NCBI RefSeq assembly: GCF_036021035.1
Contig: NZ_CP107930.1
Location: 3,472,001-3,536,000, forward strand
DNA length: 64,000 bases
From: Kineococcus sp. NBC_00420
GTDB lineage: Bacteria; Actinomycetota; Actinomycetes; Actinomycetales; Kineococcaceae
Direction of reading: 5' to 3'
The notes beneath the pieces are model-generated. The model saw only the letters and a list, made by a program, of their open reading frames with translations. It made no database searches and was not told the DNA's origin. How positions within the stretch are numbered: position 1 is the first letter of the stretch; each line of letters opens with the position of its first letter. The position numbers and the translations under genes are program-made. Shown piece after piece: positions 52,344-59,847 of this stretch.

Positions 52344-53279
52344 CTAGGTCGTGAGGAACTCCGCGTAGAAGGCGTCGAGGGTGTCGACCGCTTCGTCGAC
52401 GTAGTTCGGCTCGTCGTACATCTCGTAGTGGCCGGCTCCGTCGACGACGTGGAAACCCTTCGCGTTCGGCGCCTTCTCCCAGAGAGCGAGACCGTCGGCG
52501 TAGGAGAACGTGGTGCCGAGCCGACCGCCGACGATGACCTGGAGCGGCTGGGTGAGGAGTTCCTCGACGAGGTGGAAGGCGTCGTAGCCGAGCATCATGG
52601 CGTCGCTGGTGTGGTGGCGGCGGTTGGTGGAGTTCTCGTGGTACCCGCGCGGGGTGCGGTAGAAGCGGACCGCCTCCAGGGTGTCGACGTCGGTGATGCC
52701 GAACGCTGCTGCCTGCGCCTCGGTGTCAGGGATCCACACGTTCCGATCGACGTCCTCGCCGGCGGCCGAGGCGGTTCGCTGGTCACCCACGGCCTGGATC
52801 ATGGCGACTGCGGAGCCCTTCGACGAGGTGTCGGCCTGGCGGAAGGCGCGACCGACGTTCACCGGCACGACGGTTCCCAGGGCCTTGATGCGGTGATCGG
52901 TCATCGTGGCGCCGACCGCGTAGCCACCGCCGGCGCAGATGCCGAGGGCGCCGATCCTGCGGTTGTCGACGTGCTCGAGGGTGGTCAGGTGGTCGACGGC
53001 GAAGCGGATGTCGTCGACACGCGCAGCGGGGTCCTCGAGGTCGCGCGGCTGACCTCCGCTCTGGCCCTGGAAGCCGGGGTCGAAAGCGAGGGCGATGTAG
53101 CCGCGGTCGGCCAGGGCGCGACCGTAGTTCGCACCGATCTGCTCCTTCACGCTGCTGCCAGGGGTCGAGATGACGATGGCCGGGTACGTGGAGCTCCTGT
53201 CGAAGCCTCCGGGCAGGTGCAGTTGGCCCGCGAGGTCGAAGGTCTCGTTGGGGAAGGTGACGTCGTGGGTCGATGACAC
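52344..53279 (-). CDS. Alpha/beta-hydrolase, DLH/xylan-esterase-like
   Basis: A 311-aa hydrolase. IVISTPGSSVKEQIGANYGRALA and IALAFDPGFQGQSGGQPRD are typical of plasmid/Enterobacteriaceae YcjY/DLH-like hydrolases. The likely nucleophile is Cys in GALGICAGGGYAVGA, where other hydrolases have Ser, as in dienelactone hydrolases. The catalytic His is in VVDGAGHYEMYD. GTG 53279 follows AAAGGA; upstream in-frame residues lie in the regulatory gap. It is divergent from a MarR gene, which probably represses it. Base composition is less GC-rich around the shared promoter. Confidence 0.86.
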   Translation of the reverse strand: MSSTHDVTFPNETFDLAGQLHLPGGFDRSSTYPAIVISTPGSSVKEQIGANYGRALADRGYIALAFDPGFQGQSGGQPRDLEDPAARVDDIRFAVDHLTTLEHVDNRRIGALGICAGGGYAVGATMTDHRIKALGTVVPVNVGRAFRQADTSSKGSAVAMIQAVGDQRTASAAGEDVDRNVWIPDTEAQAAAFGITDVDTLEAVRFYRTPRGYHENSTNRRHHTSDAMMLGYDAFHLVEELLTQPLQVIVGGRLGTTFSYADGLALWEKAPNAKGFHVVDGAGHYEMYDEPNYVDEAVDTLDAFYAEFLTT

Positions 53280-53328
53280 GGGGATGTCGATCCTTTCGGA
53301 GCGGGCCTGGAGCGCCCAGGGTCGGTAG

Positions 53329-53392
53329 ACTGTTCCGTACAGCACCTAGTCTGAGAACAATAACGTTCGACTCAAAGCTAGTACGAAACTGT
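53329..53392. promoter_or_regulatory. Divergent operator region between hydrolase and MarR genes
   Basis: The 12-mer GTACGAAACTGT (53381-53392, plus) has an inverted partner GTACGGAACAGT on the minus strand (53340-53329), matching 10 of 12 bases. Between them lies an imperfect palindrome from TGAGAAC (53352-53358) to GTTCGACTCA (53365-53374). The stretch is AT-richer than its surroundings and also has three CTAGT words (53346, 53378, 53398). It fits autoregulated divergent control by the MarR protein. Confidence 0.5.
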
Positions 53393-53413
53393 ACCATCTA
53401 GTGAGGATGTCGC

Positions 53414-53824
53414 ATGCCCGTCTCGAACGCCGCCCGGATCTGGTCCCTCAACCACCAGGTCCTCACGCGCGTCATGAACGACTGCGCACCCGACATCGAG
53501 GCGCTCGGGTTGGAGGCGAAGGAGTTCTTCGTGCTCGGCGAGGTCGACGCCTGCCGCTACCCCGCTGAGCTGGCGCTCAGGCTCGTCCTTCCCAAACCGA
53601 GCGTGACCGTCTATCTGAAGAACCTCGAAGCCAAGGGCTTCGTCCAACGGGAGATCGACCCCGACGACCTCCGGCGACACCGCCTCGCGGTCACGCCCTC
53701 CGGGGTCGACACCCTCGAGAGAGCGCTGGAAGTCCTTTCGGCACGGTTCGACGGGTGGCTCGTACGTCTCGACCCGAGCGAACAGGTGGAACTCCAGAGG
53801 CTGTTGTCGAAGCTGCTCGCCTGA
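53414..53824 (+). CDS. MarR-family transcriptional regulator
   Basis: A 136-aa winged-helix repressor. Residues about 35-105: FFVLGEVDACRYPAELALRLVLPKPSVTVYLKNLEAKGFVQREIDPDDLRRHRLAVTP is split by the wing (DDLRRHRL). One Cys at position 24 (NDCAPD) and one at 47 (DACRY) might sense oxidants, as in OhrR-like proteins; this is speculative. ATG follows GAGGA. It is divergent from the hydrolase gene and likely controls it. Confidence 0.9.
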   Translation: MPVSNAARIWSLNHQVLTRVMNDCAPDIEALGLEAKEFFVLGEVDACRYPAELALRLVLPKPSVTVYLKNLEAKGFVQREIDPDDLRRHRLAVTPSGVDTLERALEVLSARFDGWLVRLDPSEQVELQRLLSKLLA

Positions 53825-54144
53825 TCCCGCTTCCGCTGCGTGCTCGACCGTCCACCGACTGGCTGTTCACTCCCGTCGGTCGTCGCACGTTCGACTACCG
53901 GACGGGTGCGGTCGGGGACTGCCGCACGTGGACGCCGGTGTGCCGACGGCGGCGGTCTGCACGGCTCTCGACGACGACGACGGTCGGACACGGTCACGGC
54001 ACTCGTTGCAGGAGTTGCCGTCGAGGCGGGCGCAGCGCCGTGGAGTGAGGGTTGGGTGTGCCGATCCTGTCGCCTGGGCGCCCCGTTCGTCGCACCCATG
54101 CCTCCCTCCACGTGGTGACACCGATGGGTGTCCCACCCGGGCGG
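53825..54144. other. 320-base gene-free stretch
   Basis: No open frame here has convincing composition or a ribosome-binding site. Only the short hairpin at 54117-54132 is notable. It may contain remnants of lost genes. Confidence 0.4.
54117..54132 (-). terminator. Hairpin after the methyltransferase gene
   Basis: GACACC (54117-54122) and GGTGTC (54127-54132) pair around a GATG loop, 12 bases past the stop of the minus-strand methyltransferase gene. Confidence 0.4.
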
Positions 54145-54888
54145 CTACGGCTTGCGCCACACCGACACGTGCGACGTGCTCGCGGCGGTGAACTCCGCGC
54201 GGTCCCACCCGGACCACCGCGCGAACCGTTCCAGCCCCGCGATCCGGGCCATCAGGTCGTACTCGGCGGGCCAGGCGTAGCGGTGGTGGGACTCGAACCG
54301 GCTCACCCGGCCGTCCTCGGTGAACCGGTAGTGGTGGGACGTGAGCCGCTGCTCGACGAGGTCGAAGGTGTCGAAACCCAGGTGTTCGCGCCCGACGTGG
54401 AAGGGGCGGGCGGTCTCGCCCGGAGGGAGCCGCTGCAGTTCGGGAACCCCGACCTCGACGAGGAAGTACCCGCCGGGTGCGAGGTGGCGGGCGGCGTTGC
54501 GGAAGCACTCGACCTGTTCGTCCTGTTCCAGCAGGTTGGTGATCGTGTTGTACACGAGGTAGACCAGGCCGAACTCGCCCTCGACCCGCGCGCTCGACAT
54601 GTCGCCCATCACGAGTTCGATCCCCGCCGCCGCCGAACCGGGAACCATCTTCTCCCGCAACCGCGCTGCCATCGCGGGCGACATCTCGATCCCGGCGACG
54701 GGAACCCCGCGCCCGGCCAACGCCACCCCGACCCGGCCGGTGCCGATCGCGAACTCCAGGGCGCGCCGACCCGCGGCGAGGTCGACGAGCACGTCGCAGG
54801 TCGCGCCGAGGAGTTCGGGGGAGAACATCCACGAGGAGTCCTCGTCGTAGCCGCGGGCGACGTCCTCGCCCCACAGGTCACCGGTCAC
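54145..54888 (-). CDS. Class I SAM-dependent methyltransferase
   Basis: A 247-aa methyltransferase. Motif I is ALEFAIGTGRVGVALAGRG, motif II VAGIEMSPAMAARL, motif III GDMSSARVEGEFGLVYLVYNTI. HHYRFTEDGRVSRFESHHRYAWPAE is typical of this small-molecule-type subfamily. GTG overlaps the stop of the nucleotidyltransferase gene (4 bases), so it is coupled. The substrate is unknown. Confidence 0.88.
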   Translation of the reverse strand: MTGDLWGEDVARGYDEDSSWMFSPELLGATCDVLVDLAAGRRALEFAIGTGRVGVALAGRGVPVAGIEMSPAMAARLREKMVPGSAAAGIELVMGDMSSARVEGEFGLVYLVYNTITNLLEQDEQVECFRNAARHLAPGGYFLVEVGVPELQRLPPGETARPFHVGREHLGFDTFDLVEQRLTSHHYRFTEDGRVSRFESHHRYAWPAEYDLMARIAGLERFARWSGWDRAEFTAASTSHVSVWRKP

Positions 54889-55682
54889 GGGGCGGTCCTC
54901 TCCAGGCGGGCGAGCGAGGCGGTGTGGTCGGCGAAGGCGCGGGTGGCGGCGACGAGTTCCGGGTCAGGGGCGGTGTGGACGTCGAAACCCCGCGCCCGCC
55001 CCTCGAGGGCGTCGGTGAGCAGCGGCCCCCACCGGTCGTCGAGCTCGGCCCGCGCCCAGCGCAGGGCGGCGGGTTTGGACAGGACGCGGCCGGTGCGGAC
55101 GGTGGCGAGCATCCGGGAGAGGGTCTCGACCGCCGTCCGCTGACCCCACTCGATGCTCCGCCAGTCCATCCACGACTCCAGGTCGTCGAAGAACCGGGGG
55201 AACCGGGCGAGCGACTCCGCCCGCAACGCGTCCGGGTCGACGGGGTCGACCAGGTCGGCCGCCGGGGGACCGGCCAGGGTGATCCCGTGCTCACGCAGGA
55301 CCCGGCGCACGACGAGGGTGTTGCAGTGCGGGGAGAGTTCCAGCGCCGCGCTGTCCTGGTGGTCCACGAACCACCAGGGTTCCTCCGACGGTCGGCGCAG
55401 CGACGCGGCGGGGACGTGGGAACCCTCGGTCCCGCGAAACCAGGGCCCGGGTCGGTCGTGGAAGCGGCGGTGGAACTCCTGCAACTCCGCCACCGGCACG
55501 TCGGGGGAGCGGGTGACCACCAGCCAGTCCGCGTCGCTGTGCTCGTCGGCGTCGCCGAGGGCGAACGAACCGTGCAGGTAGGCACCGACGAAGTCGTCCC
55601 CGAGCAGTTCCGCGCTGCCCTCGACGAGGACCCGCAACGCGTGCTGCAGGTCGGGCGGGACGTGGGCTGCGTCGCTCGGCAC
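54885..55682 (-). CDS. Aminoglycoside-nucleotidyltransferase-like protein (AadA/DUF4111 type)
   Basis: A 265-aa protein with an N-terminal nucleotidyltransferase domain (YLHGSFALGDADEHSDADWLVV: GS and SDxD) and a helical C-terminal domain (RTAVETLSRMLATVRTGRVLSKPAALRWA) like streptomycin adenylyltransferases. It may adenylylate an aminoglycoside or an unrelated substrate. The start is GTG 55682 (PSDAAHVPPDLQHA); the sequence upstream is in another gene's end. Followed by a coupled methyltransferase, a pairing that could modify one small molecule. Confidence 0.83.
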   Translation of the reverse strand: MPSDAAHVPPDLQHALRVLVEGSAELLGDDFVGAYLHGSFALGDADEHSDADWLVVTRSPDVPVAELQEFHRRFHDRPGPWFRGTEGSHVPAASLRRPSEEPWWFVDHQDSAALELSPHCNTLVVRRVLREHGITLAGPPAADLVDPVDPDALRAESLARFPRFFDDLESWMDWRSIEWGQRTAVETLSRMLATVRTGRVLSKPAALRWARAELDDRWGPLLTDALEGRARGFDVHTAPDPELVAATRAFADHTASLARLERTAP

Positions 55683-55725
55683 GCCAGCACGGTAGGACCG
55701 CCGCAGGGGCCGGCGCGACGGCTTT

Positions 55726-56760
55726 TCAGGAGGGCCAGGCGAGGTCCGCGACGACGGGGGAGTGGGTGCTCCCCCCGGGGTCGCGTTCGTGGTCGTCGAC
55801 GGGTTCGAGTCCGGCCACCAGCACCACGTCGACCCGGGCGAAACCGGGGGAGGCACCCCGGGTCAGACCCGGTTGCGTCCCGACGGCGCGGTGGACGTCG
55901 GTCAGGCCGTGGGAGCGCAGCACCCGCAACGGTTCGTTGAACTCCGCGGAGTTCAGGTCCCCCGCCAGCACGACGGCGTTCCCGGCGGCGTGCAGGGACT
56001 CCGCGAGGTCGCCGTAGCGACGGGCCTCGGCGACCCGGACCCGCGCCGCGTCCGCGGTGTCGCCCGCGGGGTTCAGCGCGGCCTTCGCCGGACTGCAGAA
56101 CAGGCAGGGGGAGGCGAGGTGGACGGAGATCACCGCGATCCGGCGACCGTCGGCGTCGACGGTGACGACGTCCGCGGGGCGTGCTCCGGTGGGGAGTCCG
56201 GTCACCGGCTCGACCGAGACGATGGGGTACTTCGACCAGACCGCGTTCCCGTCGCCCTCGTTGCGACCACCGGTCGCCGTCGTGCCGGTGTAGCTGCGGT
56301 AGGCGTACTCCGGCCACTGCTCGCGGTAGCGGGCCTGCTGGGACGGGACGACCTCCTGCAGCAGCACGACGTCCGCCCCGCCGTGGCGCATGAGTTCCGT
56401 GACCCCGGCGGCTCCGCGCCAGTTCGTGGTGTTGAACGTCGCGACCCGCAGGTCGGAGCCCGGGTCGCGGGGGTCCAGCCGGTGCAGCGCGTAGGGCCCG
56501 AACAGCGTGCCCGCGGCGAGCGCCGGGACGACGACCGCGGCCAGCGTCCGCCACGACCGGAACGCGGCCGCGAAGGGGACGAGGACGAGGGCGGGGGCCA
56601 GCCACCACGTGGCGAACAACCCCAGCACGTAGCTCACGACGTGCCCGTCGGAGAGGGCGAGGACGACGAGCAGGGCGAGGGTGGCGAGGACGCCGTAGGC
56701 GACCGCGAGGGTTCGCAGCGTGCGGCGCCACCAGGGGCGCCGGCTCGGCGTCGGTGGCAC
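55726..56760 (-). CDS. Membrane-anchored endonuclease/exonuclease/phosphatase-family protein
   Basis: A 344-aa protein. Three N-terminal helices (about 15-38, 42-62 and 70-90) anchor a C-terminal EEP domain (about 102-344) outside or inside the membrane. Motifs: RVATFNTTNWRG, VVLLQEVVPSQQ (catalytic Glu), ISVHLASP, LAGDLNSAEFNEP (GDxN) and THSPVVADL (terminal His). EEP proteins of this membrane type include sphingomyelinase- or nuclease-like enzymes. GTG is the start. Confidence 0.88.
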   Translation of the reverse strand: MPPTPSRRPWWRRTLRTLAVAYGVLATLALLVVLALSDGHVVSYVLGLFATWWLAPALVLVPFAAAFRSWRTLAAVVVPALAAGTLFGPYALHRLDPRDPGSDLRVATFNTTNWRGAAGVTELMRHGGADVVLLQEVVPSQQARYREQWPEYAYRSYTGTTATGGRNEGDGNAVWSKYPIVSVEPVTGLPTGARPADVVTVDADGRRIAVISVHLASPCLFCSPAKAALNPAGDTADAARVRVAEARRYGDLAESLHAAGNAVVLAGDLNSAEFNEPLRVLRSHGLTDVHRAVGTQPGLTRGASPGFARVDVVLVAGLEPVDDHERDPGGSTHSPVVADLAWPS

Positions 56761-56772
56761 CCGGCCATCCTG

Positions 56773-57996
56773 CTACACGCGGGTGCCCGCCCGCTCCGCG
56801 ACGGGCGTCGTCGTGCTCTGCCGCAGCGCGTAGAGCTCCTCGAACCGGGCCAGGGTGCGACGCTCGTCGTGCTCGGACGCGATGGCCAGGCTGCGCGCAC
56901 CCATCCGGGCGGCGAGGTCGGGGTCGCCCAGCACGAGCGCGAGGCGCGCCGCGAGGGCGGCGGGCCGGCCGTGCGGGAAGAGGAACCCGTTGTCGCCGTC
57001 GCGCACCAGGTGCGGCAGGGCGCAGGCGTCGACCCCGAGGACCGGCAGGCCCGAGGCCATCGCCTCCAGGACGACGAGGCTCTGCAGTTCCGCCGTCCCG
57101 GCGTTGGCGAACACGTCGCAGGCCAGGTAGGCGGCGGCCAGGTCGGCCTCGGGGACGAAACCGGTCGAGACGACCCGGTCGGCCACCCCGAGTTCCGCTG
57201 CGCGGCGCAGCAACCCGGCGCGGCGGGCGCCGTCGCCGACGAGCAGCAGTTGCGCGTCGAGTTCGGGTCGGAGGCGGCGGACGAGCGCGAGCGCCTCGAC
57301 GAGTTCCTCGACGTTCTTCTCCGGGGCGAGGCGTCCGACGTAGCCGATGGTCGGACGGTCGGGCACGCCGTACCGGAGCCGGAACTCCCGTCGCAGTTCC
57401 CCGGAGGGGTCGGGCGCGAAGCGGCGCAGGTCCATCCCGCACGAGATGGGCAGGACGGGGCCGGGGATGCCCGCCCGTTCGGCCAGGGCCGCCGCGTAGG
57501 GGGTCGGAGCGGTGACGACGTCGGCGCGCTGGAAGACCCCGGCGGCGTCGTTCCAGGCCCACTCGTGCAGCGCGTGCTGGACCCGGTCGCCGAGCGGGAC
57601 GTGGTGGGTGAGGTTCTCGGGCATGAAGTGGTTCGTCGCCACGACGGGGACGCCGAGCCGGTTCGCCGCGGTCACCAGGGCGCGGCCGATCAGGAAGTGG
57701 CTCTGCACGTGCACGACGTCGGGCCGGACGTCGCGCAGGATCCGGGTGGCGGCGCGGACCAGTCCGGCCGGCGGGCAGAACCGCAGGCCGGTTCCGCCGA
57801 CGAGCACGGGGAAGGACCGCACGCGGTGCTCCACGACGCCGGAGGCGACGGTCTCGCGGGTGCTGCGCGGACCGCGGGCCGGGGCCACGACGTGGACCTC
57901 GTGGCGTCCGGTCAGACCGGCGGCGAGGCGTTGCGCGAACGTCGAGGCGCCGTTGACGTCGGGGGCGTAGGTGTCTGCTCCGATGAGGATTCTCAT
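56773..57996 (-). CDS. Glycosyltransferase family 4 (GT-B, phosphatidylinositol-mannosyltransferase-like)
   Basis: A 407-aa retaining GT-B enzyme. N-terminal motif GADTYAPDVNGASTFAQRLAAGL is typical of GT4. The donor-site elements are GYVGRLAPEKNVEELVEAL and the EX7E motif (AELQSLVVLEAMASGLP). DVVHVQSHFLIGRAL and VVATNHFMPENL are shared with mannosyl/glucosyl-diacylglycerol transferases. It likely adds a sugar to a lipid or polysaccharide. ATG is the start; a 121-base gap precedes it. Confidence 0.9.
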   Translation of the reverse strand: MRILIGADTYAPDVNGASTFAQRLAAGLTGRHEVHVVAPARGPRSTRETVASGVVEHRVRSFPVLVGGTGLRFCPPAGLVRAATRILRDVRPDVVHVQSHFLIGRALVTAANRLGVPVVATNHFMPENLTHHVPLGDRVQHALHEWAWNDAAGVFQRADVVTAPTPYAAALAERAGIPGPVLPISCGMDLRRFAPDPSGELRREFRLRYGVPDRPTIGYVGRLAPEKNVEELVEALALVRRLRPELDAQLLLVGDGARRAGLLRRAAELGVADRVVSTGFVPEADLAAAYLACDVFANAGTAELQSLVVLEAMASGLPVLGVDACALPHLVRDGDNGFLFPHGRPAALAARLALVLGDPDLAARMGARSLAIASEHDERRTLARFEELYALRQSTTTPVAERAGTRV

Positions 57997-58117
57997 GGGT
58001 GGAACTCAACCGCCACCGACCCCCGTGGGTCATCGCTCCGGGGAACCGCCCCCGGCGGGACCCGGGTCCCTGGGCGGACTACCTCCTCGGTAGGGGTCAG
58101 AGGTTCTCGACCGCGGG

Positions 58118-59272
58118 TCAGAGGTCTCGGCGCAACGCGGTGTGCACGACGTCGGGGGTGAGCACCCCGAGGAACTCCTCGCCGTCGAGGACGGGCAGGA
58201 ACCGCAGTTCCTGCGCGAGCAGGGCGGAGAAGGCGCTGCGCAGGGTCTCCCGGGCGGCGATGGTGGTGGGGAACCGGCGGGTGTGGTCGCCGACGCGGGC
58301 GCTGCGCGACCCCCGCTGCTCCAGGAGGGGACCGCGCGCCACCCACCCCAGCAGGCGGCCGTGGTCGAGGACCACGGCCCACGCCCGGCCGTCGAGTTCC
58401 AGGGCCGTCGCGGCGTAGGCGGCGCCGTCGGCGGGGGCGAGTACCAGGGGACGTTCCAGGTCCTCGGGCCGGATCGGGGTCACGGCGAGGCGGCGCAACC
58501 CCCGGTCGGAGCCGATGAAGTCGACGACGAACTCCGACGCCGGGTCGGAGAGCAGGGTCGTGGGGGTGGCGATCTGCTCCAGCACCCCGCCGGTGGAGAA
58601 CACCGCGATCCGGTCGGCGAGCTTGACGGCCTCGTCGAGGTCGTGGGTGACGAAGAGGACGGTCTTGCCCAGTTCTTGCTGGATGCGCCGGAACTCGCTC
58701 TGCAGGCGGTCCCGCACGACGGGGTCGACGGCCCCGAACGGTTCGTCCATGAGCAGGACGGGCGGGTCCGCGGCCAGGGCGCGCGCCACCCCGACGCGTT
58801 GCTGCTGCCCCCCGGACAACTGCGCGGGGTAGCGGTCGCCGTGGGCCCAGCCGTCGAGGCCGACGAGTTCGAGCAGCTCGTCGACGCGGCGCCGGGTGAC
58901 GTCGGCGTCCCAGCCGAGCAACCGCGGCACGGTGGCGACGTTCTGCCGGATCGTGCGGTGCGGGAGCAGCCCGCCGGCCTGGATGACGTAGCCGATCCCG
59001 CGGCGCAGCGCGACGACGTCGGTGTGGGCGGCGTCGCGGCCGTCGACGACGATGCGTCCGGCGCTCGGTTCGACGAGCCGGTTCACCATCCGCAGGATCG
59101 TCGACTTGCCGCACCCGCTGGGTCCGACGAGCGCGACGAGCTCCCCGCGCGCGACGGCGAGGTCGAGGTGGCCGACGGCGGGGGAGTCGTGGCGGCCGTA
59201 GCGCTTGGTGACGCCCTCGAAGCGGATGACCTCGTCATCCCGCGTGTCCTGTTCCTCACCCTCGGTGATCAC
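58118..59272 (-). CDS. ProV/OpuCA-type glycine-betaine ABC transporter ATPase
   Basis: A 384-aa ABC ATPase with C-terminal CBS domains, the ProV/OpuCA form. Walker A GPSGCGKST, the Q-loop in GYVIQAGGLLPH, signature LSGGQQQRVGVARAL, Walker B VLLMDEPF, and H-loop VTHD. Two CBS-type repeats (about 265-380, with FLPVLDGEEFLGVLTPD) may sense ionic strength or nucleotides. No permease or binding protein gene is adjacent on either side, unlike typical opu/pro operons. The start is GTG 59272. A 14-bp palindrome GGGACCCGGGTCCC (58057-58070) lies after the stop, and 11 bases (GGGTCAGAGGT) repeat at 58094 and 58115. Confidence 0.9.
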   Translation of the reverse strand: MITEGEEQDTRDDEVIRFEGVTKRYGRHDSPAVGHLDLAVARGELVALVGPSGCGKSTILRMVNRLVEPSAGRIVVDGRDAAHTDVVALRRGIGYVIQAGGLLPHRTIRQNVATVPRLLGWDADVTRRRVDELLELVGLDGWAHGDRYPAQLSGGQQQRVGVARALAADPPVLLMDEPFGAVDPVVRDRLQSEFRRIQQELGKTVLFVTHDLDEAVKLADRIAVFSTGGVLEQIATPTTLLSDPASEFVVDFIGSDRGLRRLAVTPIRPEDLERPLVLAPADGAAYAATALELDGRAWAVVLDHGRLLGWVARGPLLEQRGSRSARVGDHTRRFPTTIAARETLRSAFSALLAQELRFLPVLDGEEFLGVLTPDVVHTALRRDL

Positions 59273-59340
59273 ACCGGAAGCCTGACCGACGCTCCCGCGA
59301 TCGGCAACGTGGGTGGGCGCTGCTCTGGCAAGGTGGGGGC

Positions 59341-59847
59341 ATGGCCGAACGGACGACCGTCAGCACCGAGGACCCGTTCGCGCCGGGCGACGTCGTCTGG
59401 CAGCGGATCTCCCCGCGCTGGGCCACCGCGCAACGCGTCGCGGGAGGCATCGTCTTCGCCGTCGCCGTCGTGGTCACCGTCGTCCTGGCCGTCCTGCTGA
59501 CGCCGTGGATCTGGCTGGCCCTCGTCGTGGTGGTCCCGTTGTGGGCGTGGGACTTCGTGTGGTCCGGGCGGCAGGTGAAGGCGTGGGGCTACGCCGAGCG
59601 CGACGACGACCTGCTCGTCGTCAAGGGGATCATGTTCCGCTCGCTGGTCGTCGTGCCCTACGGCCGGCTGCAGTACGTCGACGTGGAGGCCGGGCCGCTG
59701 GACCGCAGGTTCGGCCTGGCCAAGGTGCAGCTGCACACCGCCTCCTCCGACTCCGACGCCGCCATCCCCGGGCTCTCCCCCGAGGAGGCGGCCCGGCTGC
59801 GCGACCGTCTCGCCGCGCGCGGCGAAGCCCGACTGGCCGGGCTGTGA
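59341..59847 (+). CDS. PH-domain membrane protein (YdbS-like, bPH2)
   Basis: A 168-aa protein with two membrane helices (about 30-52 and 57-75) followed by a bacterial PH domain 2 (about 85-165, KGIMFRSLVVVPYGRLQYVDVEAGPLDRRFGLAKVQL). It pairs with the larger YdbT-like gene by a GTGA overlap. In Bacillus the ydbS/ydbT pair affects resistance to competing strains. ATG follows CAAGGT by 6 bases. Confidence 0.88.
   Translation: MAERTTVSTEDPFAPGDVVWQRISPRWATAQRVAGGIVFAVAVVVTVVLAVLLTPWIWLALVVVVPLWAWDFVWSGRQVKAWGYAERDDDLLVVKGIMFRSLVVVPYGRLQYVDVEAGPLDRRFGLAKVQLHTASSDSDAAIPGLSPEEAARLRDRLAARGEARLAGL

Noticed and set aside
53825-54144. Two small plus-strand frames after the MarR gene
   Set aside because: No ribosome-binding site, no recognisable motif, and composition typical of non-coding GC-rich DNA.
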